From: Burkholderiaceae bacterium
GTDB taxonomy: Bacteria > Pseudomonadota > Gammaproteobacteria > Burkholderiales > Burkholderiaceae_A
Length of the DNA stretch: 64,000 nucleotides
Direction of reading: 5' to 3'
Assembly: GCA_018882785.1 (NCBI GenBank)
Contig: VERI01000001.1
Span: 62,001-126,000 of the forward strand
Each line of letters starts with the position of its first letter. Within the stretch, counting starts at the first letter, position 1. Below the pieces are notes generated by a model that was not told where the DNA came from, searched no databases, and was given only the letters and a program-made list of their open reading frames with translations. Both the position numbers and the translations under genes were made by a program. Positions 8,026 to 18,234 of the stretch are shown here, piece after piece.

Positions 8026-8306
8026 CCCGGCGCCAGTGGATTCTTGTTGCCCTGATCACGGCATCTTCTCTGTCGTTGGTGAATGCCCGTTATCACGAGC
8101 GCAGGCTATACACACAGATTGACCGTGCGGATCGGGCAGGACTGAAACTTGATTCCGATATCGAAGTCTTGCAGGTCGAACTGACTGCCCTGCGCAATCC
8201 CGGCCGAATTGATGCCGCCGCGCGACGGGATCTCAAGATGGTGCCGTTACGGCCCACTGAACCGCTGTACTTCAGGGCGGGCACGGCTGAGGGGAGTGCG
8301 CGATGA
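8022..8306 (+). CDS. ftsL: Cell division protein FtsL
   Basis: Short bitopic divisome protein (94 aa) that pairs with FtsB and FtsQ and activates FtsWI. One N-terminal transmembrane helix (about 6-22, WILVALITASSLSLV), then a coiled-coil-like region (LDSDIEVLQVELTALRNPGRID) and the typical C-terminal ARRDLKMVPLRPTEPLYF motif. Assignment rests on size, topology, this motif and position between rsmH and ftsI. It overlaps both neighbours by 4 nt. Confidence 0.93.
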   Translation: MTRRQWILVALITASSLSLVNARYHERRLYTQIDRADRAGLKLDSDIEVLQVELTALRNPGRIDAAARRDLKMVPLRPTEPLYFRAGTAEGSAR

Positions 8307-10126
8307 GCCACGCGACATCGAACCTATCGGCACGATTTCACTCCCGCGCAGCGGGCCGCTCGGCAGCGCCGGTGCTGACCTGGCGTGCAACCCAGATTCG
8401 TTCTCGCGTCATGTTGTTTCTGCTGATGGCAGGATTCTGCGTTGTAATTGTTCGTGCTTTTATGCTGCAGCTGGTGAATGCGGATCAGTGGCAGAGTCGG
8501 GCGGAGAAGCGTTTTGAGCGGCCAAGGGAGATCCCTGCTAACCGTGGCCGTGTTCTGGATCGGCATGGTGCCGTGATTGCCTCCAGTGTTCAGGAGGAGC
8601 AGCTTGGGATTGTGCCCAGCCGTTTTGTCGGAAATCTTCCACCCGTTGGAGATAAGAAGGCGGATGCCCAGCGTACCGCTAAAAAGAAAATTGAAGAACA
8701 AAAGCTTGACGAGCTTGCCCAGATCCTTGAGCTAAAACCCGCAGAGGTTCGATCCAGGATTTATGGTGCGAAGAAATTCTTCTGGCTTGCCCGTGGACTC
8801 AACCTCGAACAGGCGGATCGCATTCGCGCCCTCAGGCTAGAGGGAATCGAGCTGGAAAACGATTTTCGACGTTACTACCCGTATGGCGAGGCATTCGCCC
8901 ATGTGGTGGGCTTTACAAATGCCCATGAGCAGGGCGCTGAAGGGCTTGAGGCCACCCATGACCGTGCGCTTCGTGGCACATCCGGGCAGGTGCGCGTTGT
9001 CATTGATCGAAAGGGATCAGCGGTCGAGGGCAAGACCATTGCAGACGCACTGCATGGCAAAGATCTCCAGCTCTCGCTGGATGCAAGCATTCAGACCATG
9101 GTCTATTCCGCGCTGAAAACCGCGGTCACCGAGCACCGGGCCAAGGCTGCGGCTGCGGTGGTGATTGATGCACAGACAGGAGAGGTGTTGGCCCTGGTGA
9201 ATGAGCCATCCTTCGATCCAAATAACCGAACGCGTCTCAACCCAGATCGGGTGCGCAATCGGGCGGTCACGGACACCTTCGAGCCGGGCTCCACCATGAA
9301 ATCGTTTTCGATTGCTGCCGCTCTTGAGCTTGGGCGTGTGGGGCCAAAGACCGAGATTCAGACTGCCCCAGGAAAGCTCACGATTGGGAATCGAACGATT
9401 GGTGACTCTCACCCACATGGGCTGCTGACCGTTGAAGAGGTTTTGGCCAAATCGAGCAACGTCGGAACGGTCAAAATTACGCAGAAGCTTCAGGCAAAAG
9501 AGCTTTATGATTTTTATGTTGCTGCAGGGTTCGGCCGTGTGCCGGATGTCGGACTTAATGGTGCGACTGCGGGCCGTCTGCGTCAGCCGGAAAAATGGGT
9601 GCCCATTGATCAGGCGACCGTCTCCTATGGCCACGGTGTCTCAGTGTCGCTCCTGCAGCTTGCGCGGGCGTATACGATTTTCGCCCGTGACGGCGATCTC
9701 GTCCCGATCTCATTTGTTCCTCAGCCCGGCCCTGTCGCCGGCGTTCCCGTCTTGTCCCCAGAGACGGCAAAGTCAGTGCGCAAAATGCTGGAAATGGCCA
9801 CCACTCAGGGCACCGCGCCCAAGGCACAGATTGTGGGATTTCGTGTGGCAGGTAAGACGGGGACTGCACATAAGCCGGAGCGTGGCGGTTACGCCAAAAA
9901 TAAATATGTCGCGTCGTTTGTTGGATTTGCGCCGGCTGATCAGCCGCGATTCGTGATTGCAGTGATGGTCGATGAGCCAAGTGCTGGTAAGCATTACGGC
10001 GGCGAAGTGGCTGCACCGGTGTTTGCCCAGATTGCAAACGACACACTGCGGCGGATGCAGATGTCTCCGAATCCTGCCCTGCGAATTCTTCCTGCGGCTG
10101 CCCTTATTGGCGAGGGGACAGAATGA
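8303..10126 (+). CDS. ftsI: Peptidoglycan D,D-transpeptidase FtsI (PBP3)
   Basis: Class B penicillin-binding protein that crosslinks septal peptidoglycan with FtsW. Transmembrane anchor about 33-52; N-terminal dimerisation domain beginning RGRVLDRHGAVIA (about 81-93); transpeptidase domain with active-site Ser330 (GSTMK), SSN at 384-386 and KTGT at 518-521. 607 aa, slightly long for the family because of a Lys/Glu-rich insert around 117-150. The ATG overlaps ftsL and its stop overlaps murE, each by 4 nt. Confidence 0.97.
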   Translation: MSHATSNLSARFHSRAAGRSAAPVLTWRATQIRSRVMLFLLMAGFCVVIVRAFMLQLVNADQWQSRAEKRFERPREIPANRGRVLDRHGAVIASSVQEEQLGIVPSRFVGNLPPVGDKKADAQRTAKKKIEEQKLDELAQILELKPAEVRSRIYGAKKFFWLARGLNLEQADRIRALRLEGIELENDFRRYYPYGEAFAHVVGFTNAHEQGAEGLEATHDRALRGTSGQVRVVIDRKGSAVEGKTIADALHGKDLQLSLDASIQTMVYSALKTAVTEHRAKAAAAVVIDAQTGEVLALVNEPSFDPNNRTRLNPDRVRNRAVTDTFEPGSTMKSFSIAAALELGRVGPKTEIQTAPGKLTIGNRTIGDSHPHGLLTVEEVLAKSSNVGTVKITQKLQAKELYDFYVAAGFGRVPDVGLNGATAGRLRQPEKWVPIDQATVSYGHGVSVSLLQLARAYTIFARDGDLVPISFVPQPGPVAGVPVLSPETAKSVRKMLEMATTQGTAPKAQIVGFRVAGKTGTAHKPERGGYAKNKYVASFVGFAPADQPRFVIAVMVDEPSAGKHYGGEVAAPVFAQIANDTLRRMQMSPNPALRILPAAALIGEGTE

Positions 10127-11742
10127 TGGACATCACCCGGCAGCCGCATCCTTTAGCGCTGCGCGATGCAATTTCCGATGAGGCCGCGGCCTGGCTGACG
10201 CAGCGGCTGGGGCGTCAGGCAAATCTCTGTGCTGATAGTCGCAGGATTGCTGCAGGAGATGCTTTTTTTGCACGGGGCGGTCAGCGTTTCTCAGCTGATC
10301 AGCACATTGCATCTGCGGTGCAGGCGGGCGCCGCTGCTGTGCTGTTGGAGGCCGATGATGCATTGGCCGCTGTCAAAGAGATCGCCGGGCCTGTGCCCAC
10401 ACTCCGGGTGCCATTGCTGGCCCGTCGCATGGGCATGATCGCCTCCGCATTTTATGGCCGGCCGAGTATGACCATGCAGATCATCGCGGTGACAGGCACC
10501 AATGGAAAATCAACGGTCACTGCTGCCTTGGGCCATGCGTTGGCACGTTGCGGCATTTCCACGGCGGTGATCGGCACACTTGGCGTTGGGCTATTTCCGG
10601 CGGACTGTGATGTGGGTTTTGAGCCTTCCTGGGACGACCAGGCCACTGGTGGCCTGACGTCTCCGGATGCGGTGGACCTGCAGCGCCTGTTGCGTGACTT
10701 GCGATCTAAAAATATTACGGTCGTTGCATTAGAGGCGTCATCCGTGGGCTTGATTCAGGGCAGGCTTTCCGGCTGTGCGATTAAGGCAGCCGCGTTTACC
10801 AATCTCAGTCATGATCATTTGGATATCCACGGCACGATGGAACGTTATGCGCAGGCAAAGGCGCTGCTGTTCTCCTGTCCATCGCTGGGTACCATGGTTG
10901 TCAATACAGATGATGCCTATGCGCCTTTGATGTGGCAGGCCACAGACCTGCATATTCAACGCATCGCTGTGGGCCGTCATTGGCCGGAAAATGCACAGGT
11001 CGGAATTCGTGCCGATGGTGAGCAGGCCACGATTGATGGATGGCAGTTCCAGATTTATGGAACGGGAAAGGCTGTGGATCTTGCAGGTCCGTTGAGACTG
11101 CCGGTGGCTGGACGGCACAATATTCATAATGCTTTGATTGTTGCGGGCTGCATGCTGGCCATGGGCATTGATTCTGAGAAAATTCGTCGTGAGCTTTCTG
11201 AATTCCGACTGCCTACTGGCCGATGTCAGATGCTCGTTCACGCGACAGGGCCGTGGGCCTGTGTCGACTATGCACATTCGCCGGATGCGCTGACGCGAAT
11301 CCTGGAGGCATTGCGGCCGATCGCCGAGGCGAGAGCAGGTCGACTGGTCTGTGTTTTTGGCTGCGGAGGAGATCGAGATCCCGCTAAACGCCCGATGATG
11401 GGAGAGGTGGCCGCACGGGGGGCAGACCGTGTGGTACTGACTTCGGATAACCCGAGGCGTGAGTCAGCACAGAAGATCTTGCAGGAGATCCTGGCTGGAG
11501 TTCCGGAGCAGCTGCGTGACAAGGTTCAGTCTCAGCCCGACCGGGCGGCAGCGATCATGATGGCCATTCATGAGGCGAAGGCCTCCGATGTTGTACTAAT
11601 CGCCGGCAAAGGGCATGAGCGTATCCAGGTCATTGCTGATCAGACCATTCCCTTTAGTGATGTCGAGCACGCGATCAGGGCCCAAGAGACATGGCATCCG
11701 TCGCACCAACCTCAGCCTGCACACGGAGAGGCCCATGCCTAG
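10123..11742 (+). CDS. murE: UDP-MurNAc-tripeptide synthetase (meso-DAP-adding)
   Basis: ATP-dependent ligase adding meso-diaminopimelate to UDP-MurNAc-L-Ala-D-Glu. ATP loop GTNGKST at 125-131 (Ser where many MurE have Thr), NLSHDHLDIHG, and the DNPR motif (LTSDNPRRES) that marks DAP rather than lysine specificity, as expected for a Gram-negative. 539 aa. ATG 10123 overlaps ftsI (ATGA); the 3' end overlaps murF by 8 nt. Confidence 0.96.
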   Translation: MMDITRQPHPLALRDAISDEAAAWLTQRLGRQANLCADSRRIAAGDAFFARGGQRFSADQHIASAVQAGAAAVLLEADDALAAVKEIAGPVPTLRVPLLARRMGMIASAFYGRPSMTMQIIAVTGTNGKSTVTAALGHALARCGISTAVIGTLGVGLFPADCDVGFEPSWDDQATGGLTSPDAVDLQRLLRDLRSKNITVVALEASSVGLIQGRLSGCAIKAAAFTNLSHDHLDIHGTMERYAQAKALLFSCPSLGTMVVNTDDAYAPLMWQATDLHIQRIAVGRHWPENAQVGIRADGEQATIDGWQFQIYGTGKAVDLAGPLRLPVAGRHNIHNALIVAGCMLAMGIDSEKIRRELSEFRLPTGRCQMLVHATGPWACVDYAHSPDALTRILEALRPIAEARAGRLVCVFGCGGDRDPAKRPMMGEVAARGADRVVLTSDNPRRESAQKILQEILAGVPEQLRDKVQSQPDRAAAIMMAIHEAKASDVVLIAGKGHERIQVIADQTIPFSDVEHAIRAQETWHPSHQPQPAHGEAHA

Positions 11743-13201
11743 CCTCGATAACCTGCTGACGACTATCCCTGGGGCTCGGCTTGTGCTGCCATCCGGTGAT
11801 CAGGCGGCTGAGGCTGCCGCCCGCGCAGTCCGTTTTGAGACCGTCAGCACTGATTCTCGGACGCTTGCCGAGGGGGCACTCTTTGTGGGGCTGAGCGGCC
11901 CTCGATTTGATGGTGCAGCATTTGTTCAGGCGGCAGCGCAACGCGGTGCATGCGCAGCGTTGATCTCGGCGGGTACTGGGCCGACGATTACGGCGGCCAT
12001 GCCCTTGGTGGTGGTACCCGATGCGTTATTGGCCCTGCAGCAGTGGGCCCGTCATTGGCGGTCTCTCTGGCAGGGCTGTTGTGTTGCGGTCACGGGAAGT
12101 AATGGCAAGACCACCGTAAAGCATATGATCCAGTCGCTCGCCCAGCAGGCGCTTGGACACGGGGCTGTCTGGGCCACCCCGGGCAATCTCAATAATCACA
12201 TTGGTGTGCCGCTATCGGTGCTGGGCCTGCGGCCAGAGCATCGATTTGCTGTCTTCGAACTCGGTATGAATCATCCTGATGAGATCGCGGTACTGGCGAA
12301 TATTGCCCAGCCCCATGTTGCGCTGGTGAACAACGCCCAGCGAGAGCATCAAGAATTTATGAAATCAGTGACTGCGGTTGCCCAAGAAAATGGCGCCGTA
12401 TTTTCTGCACTTCATTCAGGTGGAGCTGCGGTATTTCCACGTGATCCCGAGCATGAGCAGATCTGGATTTCTCAGACCTGTGACTTCCAGGGCCGGCAGA
12501 TTCGTTTTGGATTTGCAACAAGTCCTGCCGGATCCGGCTTCAAGGGTGAAGAGGTGCTTGGCAGATGGGTGGATTCAGAGCAGACCACACCACACCTGCA
12601 GATTTTTTTTCCGGATGGTGAAGCAATCGCGTTATTGCCGAAGGGCCTTGGCGTTCACTTTGCATTGAATCTGATTGCGGCGGCAGCCTGTGGATATGCG
12701 GCGGGCATTGCCCCTTCTGCGATTGCCCAGGCCCTCAGTGCCTTCGAGCCTGTCACGGGCCGTGGCCGCATGATGACGCTGGAAGGGGGTGGGACATTGG
12801 TGGATGACACCTATAACGCCAATCCGGATTCGGTCCGTGCGGCCATCGAGGCCCTCGCCCGCATGCGGGCGCCGCGGGCGCTCGTGTTAGGTGATATGGG
12901 CGAAGTGGGCGATGCAGGGCCGGAGTTCCATCGCGAGGTTCTTCACTACGCTGCTGATCATCAGCTCGATGCCATCTGGCTTCATGGTGAGGCGATGGCC
13001 GCGGCACATGAGCAGACCAAGGTAGGTCATCACGTGGCTCAGGTGCAGGCATTAATCACAGAAGTCCAACAGTGGGTGCGTATGCAGCAGGGGCAGCGGC
13101 ATCCACCCTCGCTATGGGTGAAGGGTTCACGGTTTATGAAAATGGAACGGATTGTCCAGGCGATTGCCCATGCGCAGGAGGGCCAGACTGCATGCTGCTG
13201 A
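11735..13201 (+). CDS. murF: UDP-MurNAc-tripeptide:D-Ala-D-Ala ligase
   Basis: Adds D-Ala-D-Ala to complete the UDP-MurNAc-pentapeptide. ATP loop [41 protein letters not shown] and [10 protein letters not shown] are all diagnostic. The frame is open 120 nt further upstream, but ATG 11735, preceded by GGAGAGG, gives the standard N terminus (MPSLDNLL) and 488 aa. Overlaps murE by 8 nt and mraY by 10 nt. Confidence 0.96.
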   Translation: MPSLDNLLTTIPGARLVLPSGDQAAEAAARAVRFETVSTDSRTLAEGALFVGLSGPRFDGAAFVQAAAQRGACAALISAGTGPTITAAMPLVVVPDALLALQQWARHWRSLWQGCCVAVTGSNGKTTVKHMIQSLAQQALGHGAVWATPGNLNNHIGVPLSVLGLRPEHRFAVFELGMNHPDEIAVLANIAQPHVALVNNAQREHQEFMKSVTAVAQENGAVFSALHSGGAAVFPRDPEHEQIWISQTCDFQGRQIRFGFATSPAGSGFKGEEVLGRWVDSEQTTPHLQIFFPDGEAIALLPKGLGVHFALNLIAAAACGYAAGIAPSAIAQALSAFEPVTGRGRMMTLEGGGTLVDDTYNANPDSVRAAIEALARMRAPRALVLGDMGEVGDAGPEFHREVLHYAADHQLDAIWLHGEAMAAAHEQTKVGHHVAQVQALITEVQQWVRMQQGQRHPPSLWVKGSRFMKMERIVQAIAHAQEGQTACC

Positions 13202-14361
13202 TTCTGGCGGACTGGCTTGATCAGTATATCCGTGCATTCAACGTGTTGAATTACATCACGCTGCGCGCAGTGCTCGCCGCCTTGACGGCACTGGGCATTG
13301 GCATGCTGCTTGGCCCTGCGGCGATTCGTCGGTTAACCGAACTGAAGGTGGGTCAGGCCGTACGGGATGATGGGCCCCAGACCCATCTCGTGAAAAGCGG
13401 CACACCCACTATGGGCGGGGCACTCATTCTTCTATCGATCGCTGTGACGACCTTATTGTGGGCAGATCTAAGTAATCGATTTGTGTGGGCGGTGTTGATT
13501 GTGACCCTCGGTTTTGGTGCCGTCGGATGGGCCGATGACTATCGCAAGGTCGTACGCCAAGACCCTGCTGGGCTTCCTGCCCGTTGGAAATATTTCTGGC
13601 AGTCGTTGATCGGCATTGTGGCCGCCGTCTACCTCGCTTTTTCGGTGCCCGCCCAGAGTAATGGACAGGCTTGGGAGTTATTTGTGCAGTGGATTGGTAA
13701 TGGATTCACGATTCAGCTGCCGCAGCGGGCGGATCTGATCGTTCCTTTTTTCAAGGAAGTCGCCTATCCCCTCGGGGTATTTGGCTTTATGGTACTCAGC
13801 TACTTTGTGATTGTGGGCTCTAGTAACGCCGTCAATCTCACCGATGGTTTGGACGGCCTGGCAATCATGCCGACGGTTCTGGTTGCAGGCGCGCTTGGTG
13901 TGTTCGCGTATGTGACGGGACACGCGCTGTTTGCGAAATACCTCTTGATTCCGCATATCTCCGGCGCGGGCGAGCTTACCGTGTTCTGTGCGGCCTTGGT
14001 TGGCGCCGGACTCGCCTTTCTGTGGTTTAACGCGTATCCCGCCCAGGTCTTCATGGGTGATGTCGGAGCCCTTGCCCTCGGAGGCGCATTGGGAACGGTG
14101 GCCGTTGTCGTACGTCAGGAGATCGTGCTGTTTGTGATGGGTGGCGTATTTGTAATCAATACATTGTCGGTAATGCTGCAGGTGGGCTATTTCAAGTACA
14201 CCAAGCGCCGATTTGGTGAAGGCCGTCGAATTCTTCGCATGGCACCTTTACATCATCACTTTGAGGTTGGCGGCTGGAAGGAGACACAGGTGGTGGTGCG
14301 ATTCTGGATCATCACCATGATTCTCGTACTGGCTGGACTCTCCACTCTGAAACTGCGTTGA
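13192..14361 (+). CDS. mraY: Phospho-N-acetylmuramoyl-pentapeptide transferase
   Basis: Integral membrane enzyme that makes lipid I from undecaprenyl phosphate and UDP-MurNAc-pentapeptide. 389 aa, about ten transmembrane helices, with catalytic aspartates in GWADDYRKV and [13 protein letters not shown], and the HHHFE histidine motif. ATG 13192 gives the conserved N terminus [20 protein letters not shown] and overlaps murF by 10 nt; longer in-frame readings only re-read murF. Confidence 0.97.
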   Translation: MLLILADWLDQYIRAFNVLNYITLRAVLAALTALGIGMLLGPAAIRRLTELKVGQAVRDDGPQTHLVKSGTPTMGGALILLSIAVTTLLWADLSNRFVWAVLIVTLGFGAVGWADDYRKVVRQDPAGLPARWKYFWQSLIGIVAAVYLAFSVPAQSNGQAWELFVQWIGNGFTIQLPQRADLIVPFFKEVAYPLGVFGFMVLSYFVIVGSSNAVNLTDGLDGLAIMPTVLVAGALGVFAYVTGHALFAKYLLIPHISGAGELTVFCAALVGAGLAFLWFNAYPAQVFMGDVGALALGGALGTVAVVVRQEIVLFVMGGVFVINTLSVMLQVGYFKYTKRRFGEGRRILRMAPLHHHFEVGGWKETQVVVRFWIITMILVLAGLSTLKLR

Positions 14362-14381
14362 TAGAAAGCAAACCCGACACG

Positions 14382-15971
14382 ATGGCCCTTTCCAAAAAAA
14401 CCACTTCGCCGATGTCGGTGCCAACACCGCCAGCCATACCGATGGACTTTTGCTGGTCTGAAAAGCATGTGCTGGTGCTCGGCCTGGGAGAGTCTGGACT
14501 GGCCTGTATTCGGTGGCTATCGCGAAAAAATGCGCGGATCACTGTGCTCGATAGCCGAGAGCATCCACCTGGTCTGCAGGCGGTGAAGGGCCTTTGTTCG
14601 GACGATCGTCTCACCCTGCATACGGGCGTGGCATCGCCGTTTGCCGCTTCATGGTGTGATGGCGTTGATCTTGTGATCCCGAGTCCGGGCCTATCGCCCC
14701 ATCCCATGCATGCTGGCCCCGTGCCGATGCTGCTGGCCTCGGCGGCCGAGCAGGGTATTCCGGTGTACGGCGAGATTGATTTATTTGAATGGGCGATTCA
14801 TCACGCCGCCCATGCCAGCAGTCAGCAGCATCTGGAGCCGGATCTTGCTCTGCCGCTCGAACTCCCGAAGGTGCTCGCGATTACCGGCACGAATGGCAAA
14901 ACTACCACTACGCAGATGACGACCGTGCTGCTGCGGCGGGCGGGCTTTGACGCACAGGAGGCGGGCAATATCAGCCCGTCGCTTTTAGATGCAGTGATTG
15001 CCCGAGAGCAGGAGAGCCGTTTCCCGCAGGTCTGGGTGTTGGAATTGTCGAGTTTTCAGCTTGCCTATGCCCGCCACTTTCACCCTACAGCGGCAGTCTG
15101 TCTCAATATTTCAGAGGACCATCTCGATTGGCATAGCGATCTGCAGGACTACAGCAATGCAAAAGGACGTGTCTATGGGGTTGGCATTGATCCAGCAGCC
15201 TCCGGTGTCATGTGTATCGTCAATCGACAAGATGCACGGGTGATGGACCTGCCGGTATCAGGCGCGTCGGTGAGTAGTTTTGGCAGTGATCTGCCCGTGC
15301 GCCCGGGGGATCTCGGGCTACAGGAGGAGGGCATCTCTTGGATGGTGATGCGCGATGCCCTCGATGACGCACGGCTGCACCGGCTGATGCCTGCGGATGC
15401 GTTGCGTGCCCGTGGACGGCATAACGCCATGAACGCGTTGGCGGCGCTTGCACTATGCCGGGCGGTGACCCCTGCGCTGGCCCCGCTGCTCCATGGCCTG
15501 CGCGAATTTCGCGCAGGCGCCCATCGGTTGGAGTGGGTCGCGCACCTGCACGGGTTTGAATTTATTGATGACAGTAAGGGCACGAATGTTGGCGCAACGG
15601 TGGCGGCGCTCGGCGGACTGACCCTGCCGATCGTGTTGATCGCGGGCGGTGATGGCAAAGGGCAGGATTTTGCGCCGCTCTTGCCCGCACTTCAGCGATC
15701 CGCTCGGGCGGTGATCACCATTGGCCGGGATGGCCCCGCGATTGGTGATATCGCACGGCGTGCCGGCCTGCCGGTGATCCACGCGGAGTCGATGGCACAT
15801 GCCGTATCCCAGGCGGTCTTACAGGCCCAGCAGCTCGGACTGACACATGCGGCAGTGCTGTTGTCACCTGCATGCGCGAGTTTCGATATGTATGCCAACT
15901 ATGTAGCGCGCGCCCGTGCGTTTCGCGAGGCCGTCAGTGAATTTGCCCTATCGCAGGGAGTCACATGCTAG
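14382..15971 (+). CDS. murD: UDP-N-acetylmuramoyl-L-alanine:D-glutamate ligase
   Basis: Adds D-glutamate to UDP-MurNAc-L-Ala. N-terminal Rossmann motif VLVLGLGESGLACIRWL, ATP loop ITGTNGKTTTTQMT, HHPTAAVCLNIS-like metal region (HFHPTAAVCLNISEDHLDWH) and LSPACASFDMY near the C terminus. At about 529 aa it is longer than E. coli MurD (438 aa), with a 26-residue N-terminal extension and an insert before the ATP loop, as seen in other Burkholderiales. The start is uncertain: ATG 14382 is chosen, TTG 14358 overlapping mraY is possible, and ATG 14442 is closest to the conserved domain. Overlaps ftsW by 7 nt. Confidence 0.93.
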   Translation: MALSKKTTSPMSVPTPPAIPMDFCWSEKHVLVLGLGESGLACIRWLSRKNARITVLDSREHPPGLQAVKGLCSDDRLTLHTGVASPFAASWCDGVDLVIPSPGLSPHPMHAGPVPMLLASAAEQGIPVYGEIDLFEWAIHHAAHASSQQHLEPDLALPLELPKVLAITGTNGKTTTTQMTTVLLRRAGFDAQEAGNISPSLLDAVIAREQESRFPQVWVLELSSFQLAYARHFHPTAAVCLNISEDHLDWHSDLQDYSNAKGRVYGVGIDPAASGVMCIVNRQDARVMDLPVSGASVSSFGSDLPVRPGDLGLQEEGISWMVMRDALDDARLHRLMPADALRARGRHNAMNALAALALCRAVTPALAPLLHGLREFRAGAHRLEWVAHLHGFEFIDDSKGTNVGATVAALGGLTLPIVLIAGGDGKGQDFAPLLPALQRSARAVITIGRDGPAIGDIARRAGLPVIHAESMAHAVSQAVLQAQQLGLTHAAVLLSPACASFDMYANYVARARAFREAVSEFALSQGVTC

Positions 15972-17137
15972 GTCAGCGTAGCGTCTCGACAATGCCATTT
16001 ATCAGCGCAGATCGCGCGTTGATATCGGCATTTTTTGGACTGCTCTTGGTGGGGCTGGTGATGGTGTATTCCGCCAATCTTCCTCTGCCCAGTAACAATG
16101 CGGAGTCGGTTTTCTGGCGTGGAATGCGCGGCCATCCTATTCACCTGTTGATTGGAATTCTGGCCATGCTGGTCATGACCCGGATCCCGACGTCGACGCT
16201 GCACGCCCTGTCGACCCCATTATTTTTTGTTGGGGTGGCGTTACTTGTGCTGGTGGCTGCAATGAAGATTGTGCTGGGGCCGGCCATCATGAAAGATGGT
16301 GCGGTTCGGGCGATTCCTCTTGGGATTTTCACCCTACAGCCTGCCGAACTGATGAAGTTTTTCTCATTGCTGTTCGCGGCCGCCTATGTGGTGCGTCGAC
16401 AGGATCGGATGCATACGTTTGTCCGTGGCCTATTGCCCATCGGCTTTCTGATGTCGTTGGTAATGCTGCTCTTGCTGTATCAGCCGGATCTCGGTTCCAC
16501 AATGGTGATCACGCTGATTACTGCCGCCATCCTGTTTCTTGGTGGTATGAGCCTGCGCATCTTTGTGCCGTTACTTGTTGCGCTGGGAGCGGTCTTTGCC
16601 ATCATGGTCTGGCTGACACCCTGGCGGCTGATGCGATTGATCTCTTATCTATCGCCCTGTGACGCAGATCAGGTCCAGAACACGGGTTTTCAACTCTGTG
16701 GTGCCTTAATTGCCTTTGGCCGAGGCGGCGTATTTGGATCTGGACTGGGCACGGGAATCGCCAAGATGGGCCATCTTCCGTTACCGCATACGGATTTTAT
16801 TTTTGCCATGATGGGCGAGGAGATCGGATTTGTTGGCGTCACCCTGATCATCCTTGCATTTGCATTTATTGTGCGGCGGGCGATTGAAATTGGTCGTACA
16901 GCCATGTCGCAAGAGCGGCTCTTCGCCGGGCTGGTGGCCCAGGGCATTGGTGTCTGGCTTGGCCTGCAGACGCTGATTCACGTCGGCGTAAATACCGGAT
17001 TGCTGCCCACCAAGGGGCTGACGTTACCGTTTATCAGTCATGGCGGCAGTTCCATGCTTGCTGTGTGCATTGCGATGGGATCACTGCTGCGTATCGATAT
17101 TGAGAATCGGCAGCATGTCCGGGGAGCGAAGACATGA
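15965..17137 (+). CDS. ftsW: Peptidoglycan glycosyltransferase FtsW
   Basis: SEDS-family polymerase that extends septal glycan strands with FtsI. 390 aa, about ten transmembrane helices; family blocks LQPAELMKFFSLLF, LYQPDLGSTMVI, GHLPLPHTDFIFAMMGEEIG, and PTKGLTLPFISHGGSSML near the C terminus. ATG 15965 lies inside the murD stop region (7-nt overlap); a later ATG at 15992 would also keep all helices. Overlaps murG by 4 nt. Confidence 0.96.
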   Translation: MLGQRSVSTMPFISADRALISAFFGLLLVGLVMVYSANLPLPSNNAESVFWRGMRGHPIHLLIGILAMLVMTRIPTSTLHALSTPLFFVGVALLVLVAAMKIVLGPAIMKDGAVRAIPLGIFTLQPAELMKFFSLLFAAAYVVRRQDRMHTFVRGLLPIGFLMSLVMLLLLYQPDLGSTMVITLITAAILFLGGMSLRIFVPLLVALGAVFAIMVWLTPWRLMRLISYLSPCDADQVQNTGFQLCGALIAFGRGGVFGSGLGTGIAKMGHLPLPHTDFIFAMMGEEIGFVGVTLIILAFAFIVRRAIEIGRTAMSQERLFAGLVAQGIGVWLGLQTLIHVGVNTGLLPTKGLTLPFISHGGSSMLAVCIAMGSLLRIDIENRQHVRGAKT

Positions 17138-18234
17138 TGTCTCCGCGTGTCCTGATTGCCGCTGGCGGTACTGGAGGCCATGTGTTTCCTGCCCTTGCGG
17201 TGGCCCGTGAACTGGTGCGTCAGGGCTGGCATGCAGAGTGGGTCGGCTCTGATCGCGGGCTTGAGGCCCGGGTGGTGCCGAATGCGGGTATTGGGCTGCA
17301 TATCTTGCGGTTCGCTGGCCTGCGCGGCAAGGGCCTGCGGGCCTGGCTGAGCCTGCCAGTTCGATTAATTCGCGCCGTTCGCGAGGCGCACCGGATTGTT
17401 GGCCGGGCAAGGCCAGAGGTTGTGGTCGCTTTTGGCGGGTATGTCACCTTCCCCGTGGGTCTGGTGGCCTCTCTGCTGCGTATTCCATTGTGTGTGCACG
17501 AACAGAATGCCGTGATGGGATCCGCAAATCGCTGGCTGTCTCGGCTGGCCCAGCGGGTAATGGTGAGTTTTCCGTCGACCCGGTATGCCCCCCGGTCTGC
17601 AGCCGTGATCGGCAATCCAGTCCGCGAGGAGATACACGCCTTGGCAGATCCAGCGGAACGTTACGGCCATCGCACCGGGCCCCTCAGGGTATTGGTGGTG
17701 GGGGGTAGCCTTGGAGCGGCGGCTCTTAACGCATCACTACCTGGAATCTTTGCCGAGGCGATTCGTCATGGCCAGCCGCTGCTGATTCAGCATCAGACGG
17801 GCCCTCAGGGACTGGATGCGGTGATTGCCGAATATCGTCGTCTGAATGTGGGCGCACAGTGCATGGCGTTTATTCAGGACATGGATGCTGCGTATCGTGA
17901 TGCGGATCTGGTGATCTGTCGCGCAGGTGCATCGACGGTGACGGAGGTTGCGGCGGCAGGTGTTGCTGCTTTATTCATTCCGCTGCCGAATGCGATCGAT
18001 GATCATCAGTCTGCCAATGCCCGTACGCTGGCCGATCAGAGCGCGGCCTGGATGATCCCCCAGGGCCAGCTTGCGTCTCAGGAGATGGCCCACTGGCTGG
18101 CCGGTATCTCTCGAAGCGATCTGATGGAGCGGGCTGGCAAGGCACGGGGCCATGCAATGCATGGCGCTGCGCGTCGTGCGGCAGAAATGGTTGTGTCTAT
18201 CCGTGGACGCAGGCCGCTGGGGGGTTCGGTGTGA
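17134..18234 (+). CDS. murG: Lipid II synthase MurG
   Basis: GT28 glycosyltransferase adding GlcNAc to lipid I on the inner face of the membrane. N-terminal glycine-rich loop [42 protein letters not shown], and donor-binding region [20 protein letters not shown] with [11 protein letters not shown]. 366 aa. ATG 17134 overlaps the ftsW stop (ATGA); a second ATG follows at 17137. Confidence 0.96.
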   Translation: MMSPRVLIAAGGTGGHVFPALAVARELVRQGWHAEWVGSDRGLEARVVPNAGIGLHILRFAGLRGKGLRAWLSLPVRLIRAVREAHRIVGRARPEVVVAFGGYVTFPVGLVASLLRIPLCVHEQNAVMGSANRWLSRLAQRVMVSFPSTRYAPRSAAVIGNPVREEIHALADPAERYGHRTGPLRVLVVGGSLGAAALNASLPGIFAEAIRHGQPLLIQHQTGPQGLDAVIAEYRRLNVGAQCMAFIQDMDAAYRDADLVICRAGASTVTEVAAAGVAALFIPLPNAIDDHQSANARTLADQSAAWMIPQGQLASQEMAHWLAGISRSDLMERAGKARGHAMHGAARRAAEMVVSIRGRRPLGGSV